Source: RGIG6904 sp024680835
GTDB lineage: Bacteria; Bacillota; Clostridia; Lachnospirales; Lachnospiraceae
NCBI GenBank assembly: GCA_024680835.1
Contig: JAILBP010000116.1
Coordinates: 1-22,125, forward strand
Reading direction: 5' to 3'
DNA: 22,125 nt
The translations under genes were made by a program, and so were the position numbers. Numbering within the stretch: the first letter of the stretch is position 1; each line of letters starts with the position of its first letter. This document shows, piece by piece, positions 14,039 to 22,078 of this stretch. The notes under the pieces are model-generated. The model did no database searches, was not told the origin of the DNA, and saw only the letters and a list, made by a program, of their open reading frames with translations.

Positions 14039-15763
14039 TCAATCAACAATGCCGAGCCCCAGCAGCGTGAATCTCTTATCCGGATCCGTCACCCTGATCT
14101 CAATGTCACGCTCTGCCACAGGACCTCCCCTGTGAGCGATGAGCACATTGCAGTGCTGCCAGCCCACGATATGCGGATCGATCTCCAGCACCTTCTCACC
14201 GTCTATAAACACCTGTGCAATACCCACCCCGGGATCTGCCGAATCCATGTATCCGACGAGGATCGCACTGCTCTTTACCCTGGCTTTGAACACTGCCTCT
14301 GCCGACCCCTTTCCGGGGTAGAACCAGTTGCCGGAAAACTCCGGAGTATGTTTGAGATCCAGATCTCTCTCCACCATCTGAAGTTCATTGCTGTGGCCGT
14401 CAAAAGCGCCCTGATCGTAGCTTATGACTGCAGGACACGAATCAATATTAAACCTGTCCACCAGATAAACATTCTCAAACTCGCCGCCCTTTGGAGGTGT
14501 TATGCCTGTGATATCCAGATCTTCCATATCTAAAGCCGCATCCGCTGTCCTGAACAGATTTATCAGACCGTCCGCCATGATGCGGTGTCCCACATTGGTG
14601 GGGTGATACATATCATAAAAGAAACGGTTCTTGCTCACCACTCCGCCATCGTCCCTGCTGAGATAGAACTGATCGTAAACCGCATCCTTGATGCTGACCA
14701 TGGGAAGGTTGTAAGCCTCTCCCACACATTTCAGTCTGTCCTGAAGATTGTAACCGTCCACAAAAACAGAGAACAGCAGTATCACAGCCGGCTTCTGCGG
14801 AGAGTTGTATATCTTGCGGACCAGGGAATCAAAGCACTCTCCCTTTGTCTCATCACCCTCGTCATTCACCGCGAACTCCACGATCACCACATCCGGGCTC
14901 TTCCTGCCGTCATCCGTCACATCATGTGCGTAGCGCAGCATACCAACCTCGGAAGGAGTTCCTCCGACACCGGCTTTTGTGTAGCCAACATTGTCCTCAT
15001 AGCCCCTGCCGGTCACATCGCAAAAACCTTTGAAAGCATTATATGCATAACAATTTACATTTATCGGTATGGCACCGGCGCCCTGGGTTATGGACCCGCC
15101 AATGAAAGCCACTTCCACACGCTCGCCCTTTTTTGCCTTATCCAGCGCTCTCTTCAGCCTGTGGGTATTGCCCGTCTGCATGAGCGATTTTTCTATCATG
15201 CTACGGTAAGCGGCGCTTTCCGTGTCAACCTCGCAGTCATCCGTCTGCTCCGGCGCCGTATATCCGTCGTTCAGATAAAAGCATACTGAAACCTGAGCCA
15301 TGATACCGGGCTCTGAAAACTCAAATCTGATCTGCCCGGGGACATTGTCATCGTCTGACCAGTCGAATTTGGAGAGATCCATCACCATCTCCATACCGTC
15401 GGACTCCAGATCCATGGTAAGCGTGGTGCCGGTCTTATACGGGTCGGTCTTTCCGTACATCTGAAATGCAAACCTGACATTCACCGGTTCTCCGCTCTTC
15501 TGAACGGAAACTCCTATGCTGTGGACCTGTTTTCTGAGTCCCTCCACGGTGTCCAGCTCCGCGAGCATGGCCTCGTCCGTAACATTTCCTACCAGCTTTG
15601 CCGCGGCCTTCAGCCTTCCGTCGCTCTGGTATAAAAACTGCACTCCCCTCCCCGTATCTCCCGGCTCCGGTGATGCGCATATATCTTTGTCTCTCATAAG
15701 ATAATAAAAAGGTCTTTTGACAGTAGGGTCTTTGGGTGCCACAGGGCCTCTCGTTTCAGACAT
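14039..15763 (-). CDS. SGNH/GDSL-fold carbohydrate esterase, three-domain, probably deacetylating xylo-oligosaccharides
   Basis: The ATG at 15763 (MSETRGPVAPK, 574 residues) has GGGAGG 7 bases upstream. Residues about 30-170 form a beta-rich N-terminal domain. The SGNH hydrolase follows: VEVAFIGGSITQGAG (nucleophile Ser224), VGGTPSEVG (block II Gly), VIVEFAVNDEGD (block III Asn300) and FYDMYHPTNVGH (Asp384, His387). A C-terminal beta-sandwich (about 430-574) ends the protein. No signal peptide is seen, so action in the cytoplasm on imported oligosaccharides is likely. Its position at the head of the leftward genes, next to a GH115 enzyme, suggests removal of acetyl groups from glucuronoxylan fragments (inference). 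I cannot assign a CAZy esterase family with confidence; it is not the classic short GDSL form. Confidence 0.85.
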   Translation of the reverse strand: MSETRGPVAPKDPTVKRPFYYLMRDKDICASPEPGDTGRGVQFLYQSDGRLKAAAKLVGNVTDEAMLAELDTVEGLRKQVHSIGVSVQKSGEPVNVRFAFQMYGKTDPYKTGTTLTMDLESDGMEMVMDLSKFDWSDDDNVPGQIRFEFSEPGIMAQVSVCFYLNDGYTAPEQTDDCEVDTESAAYRSMIEKSLMQTGNTHRLKRALDKAKKGERVEVAFIGGSITQGAGAIPINVNCYAYNAFKGFCDVTGRGYEDNVGYTKAGVGGTPSEVGMLRYAHDVTDDGRKSPDVVIVEFAVNDEGDETKGECFDSLVRKIYNSPQKPAVILLFSVFVDGYNLQDRLKCVGEAYNLPMVSIKDAVYDQFYLSRDDGGVVSKNRFFYDMYHPTNVGHRIMADGLINLFRTADAALDMEDLDITGITPPKGGEFENVYLVDRFNIDSCPAVISYDQGAFDGHSNELQMVERDLDLKHTPEFSGNWFYPGKGSAEAVFKARVKSSAILVGYMDSADPGVGIAQVFIDGEKVLEIDPHIVGWQHCNVLIAHRGGPVAERDIEIRVTDPDKRFTLLGLGIVD

Positions 15764-15770
15764 AAAGTTA

Positions 15771-15776
15771 CCTCCC
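15771..15776 (-). promoter_or_regulatory. ribosome binding site deciding the SGNH esterase start
   Basis: Minus-strand GGGAGG sits 7 bases before the ATG at 15763. The slightly longer frame from 15778 would place this site inside the coding region. Confidence 0.75.
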
Positions 15777-15798
15777 AATAAAAAAATAATCTGTCTGT

Positions 15799-15827
15799 AT
15801 TATACTAACGAAACGCCAAAATAACAA
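15799..15827 (-). promoter_or_regulatory. sigmaA-type promoter for the SGNH esterase and GH115
   Basis: On the minus strand TTGTTA (15827-15822) and a perfect TATAAT (15804-15799) are separated by 17 bases. The predicted transcript starts near 15792, giving a leader of about 30 bases with a strong ribosome site. The repeat pair at 15840-15873 lies directly upstream. Confidence 0.75.
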
Positions 15828-15839
15828 CATTATTATTTA

Positions 15840-15873
15840 GCAAAAACTGACAAACACTTTGCAAAAAATGACA
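15840..15873 (+). promoter_or_regulatory. paired 13-bp direct repeats in the divergent promoter, candidate activator site
   Basis: GCAAAAACTGACA (15840-15852) and GCAAAAAATGACA (15861-15873) differ at one position and are exactly 21 bases apart. The second ends immediately before the plus-strand -35 hexamer. A near-identical pair with the same spacing lies upstream of the xylanase operon. This arrangement fits an AraC/XylS-type activator contacting polymerase at the -35 region. Confidence 0.65.
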
Positions 15874-15902
15874 TTGTGCGACCACCCGAGAGCATTTAAA
15901 AT
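15874..15902 (+). promoter_or_regulatory. promoter for the glucuronate catabolism genes
   Basis: TTGTGC (15874-15879) and TAAAAT (15897-15902) are separated by 17 bases, each matching 4-5 of 6 consensus positions. The leader would be about 65 bases and contains the perfect palindrome ATATTTAAATAT (15921-15932), which could be an additional operator. Confidence 0.55.
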
Positions 15903-15973
15903 ACCTTTAAGCATTGTTGCATATTTAAATATAGGAAAAGATAAACACAATACTATGCTAAGGAGAGATCAAA

Positions 15974-16615
15974 ATGTACGAGGAACTTAAAAGCAAATTC
16001 AGAAAGATCGGCATCATACCGGTGGTAGTGCTGGAGGATGCAAAAGACGCGCGCCCCCTGGGGGAGGCTCTCTTAGAAGGCGGTCTGCCTGCTGCCGAGG
16101 TGACATTCAGGACTGATGCCGCCGAGGAATCCATAGCCATCATGTCAAAAGAATTTCCGGAGCTCTATGTGGGAGCAGGCACGGTACTGACCAAAGACCA
16201 GGCCGACCGCGCAGTGGCAGCCGGAGCGAAATTCATCGTAGCCCCCGGCTTGAACCCCAACGTAGTAGACCACTGTATACAAAAAGGTTACGCAGTTGCC
16301 CCCGGCGTCCAGACTCCCAGTGAGATGGAGCGTGCCATGGAATTCGGCCTTGATTTCGTGAAATTCTTTCCGGCTGAAAACGCCGGTGGTCTTTCCATGA
16401 TCAAAGCCTGCGCAGCACCTTATACAGCGCTCACCTTTATGCCCACCGGCGGCATCAACAAAGATAACGTCAGAGACTACCTCGCTTATAACAGGATCGT
16501 CGCATGCGGCGGAACCTGGATGGTGAAAGGCGATCTCATCAAAGCCGGGGATTTCGGCAGGATCCGCGAGCTTGCAAAAGAAGCAGCCGCCATCGTAAAG
16601 GAAGTCAGAGGATAA
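15974..16615 (+). CDS. kdgA: KDPG aldolase (2-dehydro-3-deoxy-phosphogluconate aldolase / 4-hydroxy-2-oxoglutarate aldolase)
   Basis: The 213-residue protein has the normal length and the class I aldolase motifs of the Eda/KdgA family: IIPVVVLEDAKDA near the N-terminus, EVTFRTDAAEESI with Glu42, YVGAGTVLTKDQADRAVAAG, FIVAPGLNPNVVDHC, VAPGVQTPSEMERAMEFG, VKFFPAEN with Schiff-base Lys130, and FMPTGGI. AAGGAG lies 8 bases before the ATG. It cleaves KDPG to pyruvate and glyceraldehyde 3-phosphate, the last step of glucuronate breakdown. It is the first gene of the rightward operon; four bases separate its stop from the uxaC start. Confidence 0.95.
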   Translation: MYEELKSKFRKIGIIPVVVLEDAKDARPLGEALLEGGLPAAEVTFRTDAAEESIAIMSKEFPELYVGAGTVLTKDQADRAVAAGAKFIVAPGLNPNVVDHCIQKGYAVAPGVQTPSEMERAMEFGLDFVKFFPAENAGGLSMIKACAAPYTALTFMPTGGINKDNVRDYLAYNRIVACGGTWMVKGDLIKAGDFGRIRELAKEAAAIVKEVRG

Positions 16616-16619
16616 TATC

Positions 16620-18023
16620 ATGAAAAAATTTATGGATGAAAACTTTTTATTGAACAGCGACACCGCAGTCACCCTGTTCAACGCCGCAAAGGATGTGCCT
16701 GTTGCAGATTATCACAACCACCTCAACCCAAGAGAGATATATGAGGATCTCACCTTTTCCAATATGACCGAGGTCTGGCTGGGAGGTGACCACTACAAAT
16801 GGCGTGCCATGCGCGCCTGGGGTGTGAGCGAAGATCTCATCACAGGAAAAGGCGATCCGTACGAAAAATTCCTCGCCTGGGCAGACACCGTTCAGAACCT
16901 CATCGGAAATCCGCTGTACCATTGGACTCATCTTGAGCTGCAGCGGTATTTCCACATAGATACTCCCCTGAACAAAAACACCGCAAAGGAGATCTGGGAT
17001 AAATGCAACGCCCTTTTACAGACTAAAGACTACTCAGTCAGAAACCTCCTTCGCATGCAAAATGTCGCTGTCCTGTGTACCACAGACGATCCCGCGGACA
17101 CGTTGGAATGGCATCGTAAGATAAAAGATGACGGCTTTGAGATCTCGGTACTGCCCAGCTTCCGTCCCGAGAGAGCCATGGGCATCGAAAAAGAAGGTTT
17201 CCCCGAATACATGGAAAAACTGTCTGCGGCATCGGGTATGGACATAAGATCCGTGAGAGATCTTATTGATGCTCTCGACAACAGACTTCAGTTCTTTACG
17301 GAATGCGGCTGCAGAGTTTCGGATCACAGTCTCGAGGGTTCCTTCTACCGCAAGGCAACAGAAGCCGACGCGGACAGGCTCTTCACCAAACGCATGCAGG
17401 GTGAAACTCTCACCGGTGAAGAGATCGCACAGTACAAGGGCTTCCTCATGACCGGACTCGGCAGGCTCTATCACAAACATGACATAGTGATGCAGCTTCA
17501 CATCGGCGCGACCCGCAATAATTCCACACGGTTTTTTGAAAAGATCGGAGCGGATTCCGGCTTTGATTCACTCAATGATTTCAATTACGCCACTGAGCTC
17601 TGCGCTCTGTTAAACGAGATGGACAAAACGGATGAACTTCCACGTACCATTCTGTACTGTCTGAATCCCAAGGATCTTCGCATGCTCACCGCCACCGCAG
17701 GAAACTTCTGCGGCAACGAAAAGGGCATCAAAGGCAAGGTGCAGCCCGGCGCGGCATGGTGGTTCTGCGATCACAAAAACGGCATCGAGGATCAGATAGA
17801 GAGCTTTTCCGACATGGGGCTCATCGCAACCTCTGTGGGAATGCTGACAGATTCTAGGAGCTTTTTATCTTTTCCGAGACATGAATACTACCGCCGTATC
17901 CTCTGCAACAAGATCGGCACATGGGTGGAGAACGGCGAATACCCGGCTGACATGGAATACCTTACGGGTATGGTACGCGGTATATCCGGAGAGAACGCAA
18001 TGAAATTTTTTCACTTTTCATAA
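16620..18023 (+). CDS. uxaC: Glucuronate isomerase
   Basis: The 467-residue protein has full family length. It opens with MKKFMDENFLLNSDTAVTLF and carries the metal-binding VADYHNHLNPREI (His32, His34), LGGDHYKWRAMRAWGV, MQLHIGATRNNSTRFFEKIG, and the C-terminal PGAAWWFCDHKNGIEDQIE with SVGMLTDSRSFLSFPRHEYY, all characteristic of UxaC in the amidohydrolase superfamily. AGAGGA overlaps the upstream stop codon as its ribosome site, so it is tightly coupled to the aldolase gene. It converts D-glucuronate to fructuronate in the cytoplasm, matching the glucuronic acid freed by the divergently encoded GH115. The following steps (fructuronate reductase, mannonate dehydratase) are not encoded in this window. 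Confidence 0.97.
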   Translation: MKKFMDENFLLNSDTAVTLFNAAKDVPVADYHNHLNPREIYEDLTFSNMTEVWLGGDHYKWRAMRAWGVSEDLITGKGDPYEKFLAWADTVQNLIGNPLYHWTHLELQRYFHIDTPLNKNTAKEIWDKCNALLQTKDYSVRNLLRMQNVAVLCTTDDPADTLEWHRKIKDDGFEISVLPSFRPERAMGIEKEGFPEYMEKLSAASGMDIRSVRDLIDALDNRLQFFTECGCRVSDHSLEGSFYRKATEADADRLFTKRMQGETLTGEEIAQYKGFLMTGLGRLYHKHDIVMQLHIGATRNNSTRFFEKIGADSGFDSLNDFNYATELCALLNEMDKTDELPRTILYCLNPKDLRMLTATAGNFCGNEKGIKGKVQPGAAWWFCDHKNGIEDQIESFSDMGLIATSVGMLTDSRSFLSFPRHEYYRRILCNKIGTWVENGEYPADMEYLTGMVRGISGENAMKFFHFS

Positions 18024-18134
18024 AGTATGATTCAAAGGTCAAAAACCTGACTTCACGGCAATCTTGTTTGCCGGTGGTGAAAAGGCATATTGACTTCCAT
18101 ATCATAACAGATCAGACAATAAAAGGAGAACAAA
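18024..18134. other. 111-base gap between uxaC and the kinase gene
   Basis: It contains a 6-bp hairpin, CGGCAA-TCTTGT-TTGCCG (18056-18073), without a following U-run, and a TTGACT at about 18092 whose -10 partner (GACAAT, 19-base spacer) is weak. The region probably lies within the operon transcript, with an optional internal promoter or partial attenuator. Confidence 0.3.
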
Positions 18135-19232
18135 ATGGAACTGAATCTTAAATCAAAAGAGAGCTGTAAATATGACGCTGTATCGCTGGGAGAGGTAATG
18201 CTGAGATTTGATCCCGGTGAGGGCAGGATACGCACTGCCAGAGAATTTAAGGTATGGGAAGGCGGCGGTGAATACAATGTCATCCGCGGACTGAGGAGAT
18301 GCTTTGGTATGAAGACCGCCGTTATCACCGCATTTGCGGACAACGAGGTCGGACATCTTGTGGAGGATTTCATCATGCAGGGCGGAGTTGACACCGACCT
18401 TATCCACTGGAAAAAAACAGACGGTATCGGTCGCGTATGCAGAAACGGTCTGAACTTCGTGGAGAGAGGCTTCGGGATCCGCGGGGCACTCAGCTGCTCC
18501 GACAGAGCTAACACCGCAATCTCCCAGGCAACTTCCGCAGATTTCGATTTTGATTATATTTTCGGCGAGCTGGGAGTAAGATGGCTTCACACCGGCGGCA
18601 TATACGCCGCTCTTTCCGAGCAGTCCGCAGCCACTGTGATCGAGGCTATCAAAACCGCCAAAAAATACGGTACCTGCGTTTCCTACGACCTGAATTACCG
18701 CGCATCCATGTGGTCTGCCATAGGCGGCAAGGAAAAAGCCCGGGAAGTTAATAAAGAGATAGCAAAATATGTGGATGTAATGATCGGCAACGAAGAGGAT
18801 TTTACCGCCTGCTTAGGCTTTGAGATCGAAGGAAACGACGAGAACCTCAAGGAACTCAACCTTGACGGATACAGAAAGATGATCGACACTGCAGCAAAGG
18901 TATATCCCAACTTCAAGGTTGTGGCCACCACTCTGCGCACAGTAAAGACCGCTACCGTAAATGACTGGTCAGCTATCTGCTGGGCGGATGGTCAGATATA
19001 TAAAGCCAAAGATTACAACGGTCTGGAGATCTTAGACCGCGTGGGTGGAGGCGATTCTTTCGCATCCGGTCTCGTATACGGTCTCATGACCACCGCTGAC
19101 GCCTCAAAGGCAGTTGAATACGGAACAGCCCACGGTGCCCTGGCCATGACAACGCCCGGCGACACCACGATGGCTACCTGCGCCGAAGTCGAAGCTCTGA
19201 TGGGCGGTGCCGGAGCCAGAGTAAAACGTTGA
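18135..19232 (+). CDS. kdgK: 2-keto-3-deoxygluconate kinase, PfkB family
   Basis: The 365-residue protein begins its fold at YDAVSLGEVMLRFDPGEGRI, has WEGGGEYNVIRGLRRCFGMK (the GG-N substrate-binding region), YDLNYRASMW and MIGNEEDFTACLG in the middle, and the PfkB C-terminal signature DRVGGGDSFASGL with catalytic Asp307. The RIRTAREFKVWEGGGEYNV region is typical of KDG kinases rather than ribokinases or fructokinases. AAAAGGAG precedes the ATG. It is slightly longer than common KdgK proteins (about 310-340). It phosphorylates KDG to KDPG, the substrate of the aldolase at the start of this operon, so two of the last three steps of glucuronate catabolism plus the first are here. Confidence 0.92.
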   Translation: MELNLKSKESCKYDAVSLGEVMLRFDPGEGRIRTAREFKVWEGGGEYNVIRGLRRCFGMKTAVITAFADNEVGHLVEDFIMQGGVDTDLIHWKKTDGIGRVCRNGLNFVERGFGIRGALSCSDRANTAISQATSADFDFDYIFGELGVRWLHTGGIYAALSEQSAATVIEAIKTAKKYGTCVSYDLNYRASMWSAIGGKEKAREVNKEIAKYVDVMIGNEEDFTACLGFEIEGNDENLKELNLDGYRKMIDTAAKVYPNFKVVATTLRTVKTATVNDWSAICWADGQIYKAKDYNGLEILDRVGGGDSFASGLVYGLMTTADASKAVEYGTAHGALAMTTPGDTTMATCAEVEALMGGAGARVKR

Positions 19233-19287
19233 TCGGACACTGTGTTTTTACTTTTGACCCTTGAATCATAATATTGGGGATAGAAAA

Positions 19288-19295
19288 AAGGAGGG
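19288..19295 (+). promoter_or_regulatory. ribosome binding site deciding the CE-GH43 start
   Basis: AAGGAGGG lies 5 bases before ATG 19301. The upstream in-frame TTG at 19274 would place this site inside the gene, so 19301 is the start. Confidence 0.8.
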
Positions 19296-19300
19296 TTTTT

Positions 19301-22069
19301 ATGCTCAGAGAAACTACTTGTGAGAGCGGAAGACTGCGCGGACTTCCCGGAAACGATCCGCGCATCACTGTGTTCAAGGGAGTACCTTTCGCCGCACCGC
19401 CTGTGGGAGAGCTCAGATGGAAAGCACCACAGAAGGCTCCCGCCTGGGATGGCGTAAAAAATACATTTGAGTTTGGTCCCATTCCGGTGCAGGACACCCC
19501 CGGTGTCGGAGATGACCTGTACTGCAGGGAGTGGCATGTAGATCCGGATATTCCCATCAGTGAAGACTGCCTGTATCTCAACATCTGGACACCTGCCAAA
19601 AAGACAGACGAGAAGCTGCCCGTACTGGTGTGGTATTACGGCGGCGCATTCCAGTGGGGCTATACCGCCGAGATGGAGTTTGACGGTGAGAGACTTGCAT
19701 CCCGCGGCATCATAGTGGTGAGTGTTGCTTACCGTCTGGGCGCTCTCGGTTTTCTATCTCATCCGGAGATAACCGCCGAGTCCCCCGAGGCTCCCGGTAA
19801 TTTCGGATTTTTAGACCAGCAGGCCGGCCTGCGCTGGGTATACAATAACATCGCATCCTTTGGCGGCGATCCGGAGAGGATCACCATCGCAGGTCAGTCC
19901 GCAGGCGGAGCCAGCGTCATGAATCAGCTCACCTGTAAGGCCAACAAAGACATCATAAAGGGTGCTATCATATACAGCGGTATCATCCGTTTTTCTTCCA
20001 ATGATGCGGAGATGGATCTTTTCTTCCCTGCAACCCTTGACAAAGCAGAACAGAGAGGCGTCGAACTGTTCAAATACCTCGGAGTATCTTCCCTTGAGGA
20101 AGCCAGAAAACTCGATGCCTTTGAGATCCGTGCCAAATACGCGAAGTTCCGTGATGAAAAGGGATTTGGAGGCTTTATGGTGGGCATCGCAGACGGAAAG
20201 TTCTGCGAGTACGATCCCACCCAGCGGTTCATGGACTGCGAGTGGCCCGACGTACCTGTCATAAGCGGAAATACCATAGATGAATTCATCATAAACGGCG
20301 AGAACACAGTAGAAAAATCTGTCAAGCTGACATTCGGGGAAGCCCTGAAAAAGGATCCCGCGAGAAAGCTCTACTATTACAGATTCGGACCGGACATCCC
20401 CGGAGACGATCACGCCGGATGCTTCCATTCGTGTGACCTGTGGTTTTTCTTTGAGACCATCCTCAAGTGCAGAAGACCTTATCAGGGACGACACATGGAT
20501 CTCGCCCGCAAGATGACCAATTACATCGCGGCATTCATAAAAACCGGCGATCCCAACTGCACCGACTCGGACGGAAGCGCCCAGCCGCATTGGGACAGAT
20601 ATACCCTGTCAGACAGATGCGAGATGAACTTCGTGAGTGAAGGTCCGGTACCCGGCATCGAAACTCTGAGACCGAAGCAGGTATACAACCCCTATCTTCC
20701 CTCCTGGGAATATGTTCCGGACGGCGAGCCCCATGTTTTTGACGGAAGGGTTTATGTCTACGGATCTCATGACATTTTCGATGATGTGGTCTTCTGCTCC
20801 GGCGACTATGTCTGCTACTCCGCCCCCGTGGATAACCTTAAGGACTGGAGATACGAGGGTGTTATCTATCGGAAAACACAGGATCCGGTAAACACCGACG
20901 CCCATATGGCGCTCTACGCTCCCGATGTCACCAAGGGACCTGACGGAAGATATTATCTTTACTATGTATTGGACAAAGTTAATTTCGTATCCGTTGCGGT
21001 ATGTGACACACCTGCCGGAAAATATGAGTATCTCGGCAATGTACACTACCTGGACGGAACGCTGCTGGGTAACAGGGAGGGCGACGAGCCGCAGTTTGAT
21101 CCCGGCGTTCTGACCGAGGGCGAAGAGACCTATCTTTTCACAGGCTTCTGCGGACACGGTGACAAATCCCGCCACGGAGCAATGCTCACCATATTGGAAG
21201 CCGACATGCTCACCGTCAAAAAAGCTCCGGAGATCGTAGCTCCGGGCAGCTGCTACAGCGAAGGCACCGGCTACGAGGGTCATGCATTCTTTGAGGCACC
21301 CTCTATCCGCAAGAGAGACGGAAAATACTATTTCATATATTCATCTGAAGTGATGCATGAGCTGTGCTATGCCATATCCGACTCACCCACCGGTCCCTAC
21401 AGATACGGCGGCGTCATCATCAGCAACTGCGATATCGGCATAGATGAATACAAGCCTGCGGATCTTTCCATGGCCTATGGCGCCAACAACCACGGCAGCA
21501 TAACCGAGGTTTCAGGCAAATGGTACATCTTCTATCACAGGCACACCAACGGCACCTGGTACTCAAGGCAGGGCTGCGCAGAGCCCATAGCCTTCGACGA
21601 AAACGGCGGCATAATCCAGGCACGTATGTCATCCTGCGGGCTGAACGGCGGTCCGCTGTCGGATATCGGAGAATATCCGGCATATATCGCATGTCACCTT
21701 TATAACGACAAACACGATATGTATGTGGGAGATCCCGGTGCTCCGAAAGTCACTCAGGATACGGCTGACGGCATCGGCGGAAGCTCCTTTGTGACCGGTC
21801 TTTCAGACGGAGCCACCTTAGGTTTCAGAACCTTCGACTGTCACGGAGTAAAGGGTCTTAAGATAAAGACCAGAGGATATCTCGGAGGCAAATTTGAGAT
21901 CAGGGACCGCTGGGACGGCGACGTATTGGGCAGCATAGATGTTGTGGGCGACAACGTGTGGACAGCCTACGAAACATCCCTTGACCTGCCCGACGGTGAA
22001 CATGATCTCTATCTTACATACCGTGGCAAGAGCGGCGGCAGCATAAAGAGTTTTGAGTTTATTCATTAG
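19301..22069 (+). CDS. Carboxylesterase (type B)-GH43 fusion with C-terminal beta-sandwich, cytoplasmic
   Basis: This 922-residue protein joins two complete enzymes. Residues about 1-450 are a type B carboxylesterase: GVPFAAPPVGELRW, SEDCLYLNIWTP, VLVWYYGGAFQWGY, FGGDPERITIAGQSAGGASV (Ser200), SGNTIDEF (likely Glu328) and FHSCDLWFFF (likely His376). From about 458 a GH43 begins: VYNPYLPSWEYVPDGEPHVF (likely base Asp474), YAPDVTKGPDGRYYLYY (Asp542) and GHAFFEAPSIRKRDGKYYF (acid Glu665), then NNHGSITEVSGKWYIFYHRH. The last 120 residues resemble a CBM6-like beta-sandwich. The linker is very short. There is no signal peptide. Likely roles are deacylation plus beta-xylosidase or arabinofuranosidase activity on imported xylo-oligosaccharides (inference); the exact bond specificity of either half cannot be read from sequence. 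Confidence 0.93.
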   Translation: MLRETTCESGRLRGLPGNDPRITVFKGVPFAAPPVGELRWKAPQKAPAWDGVKNTFEFGPIPVQDTPGVGDDLYCREWHVDPDIPISEDCLYLNIWTPAKKTDEKLPVLVWYYGGAFQWGYTAEMEFDGERLASRGIIVVSVAYRLGALGFLSHPEITAESPEAPGNFGFLDQQAGLRWVYNNIASFGGDPERITIAGQSAGGASVMNQLTCKANKDIIKGAIIYSGIIRFSSNDAEMDLFFPATLDKAEQRGVELFKYLGVSSLEEARKLDAFEIRAKYAKFRDEKGFGGFMVGIADGKFCEYDPTQRFMDCEWPDVPVISGNTIDEFIINGENTVEKSVKLTFGEALKKDPARKLYYYRFGPDIPGDDHAGCFHSCDLWFFFETILKCRRPYQGRHMDLARKMTNYIAAFIKTGDPNCTDSDGSAQPHWDRYTLSDRCEMNFVSEGPVPGIETLRPKQVYNPYLPSWEYVPDGEPHVFDGRVYVYGSHDIFDDVVFCSGDYVCYSAPVDNLKDWRYEGVIYRKTQDPVNTDAHMALYAPDVTKGPDGRYYLYYVLDKVNFVSVAVCDTPAGKYEYLGNVHYLDGTLLGNREGDEPQFDPGVLTEGEETYLFTGFCGHGDKSRHGAMLTILEADMLTVKKAPEIVAPGSCYSEGTGYEGHAFFEAPSIRKRDGKYYFIYSSEVMHELCYAISDSPTGPYRYGGVIISNCDIGIDEYKPADLSMAYGANNHGSITEVSGKWYIFYHRHTNGTWYSRQGCAEPIAFDENGGIIQARMSSCGLNGGPLSDIGEYPAYIACHLYNDKHDMYVGDPGAPKVTQDTADGIGGSSFVTGLSDGATLGFRTFDCHGVKGLKIKTRGYLGGKFEIRDRWDGDVLGSIDVVGDNVWTAYETSLDLPDGEHDLYLTYRGKSGGSIKSFEFIH

Positions 22070-22078
22070 GGAGGGAAA

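Noticed and set aside
18039..18071. Third copy of the GCAAAAA-type repeat pair upstream of the KDG kinase
   Set aside because: TCAAAAACCTGAC needs an insertion to match and the nearest partner is 19, not 21, bases away.
19233..19300. Separate promoter for the CE-GH43 gene (CATAAT near 19266)
   Set aside because: No acceptable -35 hexamer at 16-18 bases; co-transcription with the kinase is simpler.
20609..21283. Minus-strand open frame of 224 codons inside the GH43 half of the fusion
   Set aside because: Overlaps GH43 catalytic motifs on the opposite strand and shows no domain features.
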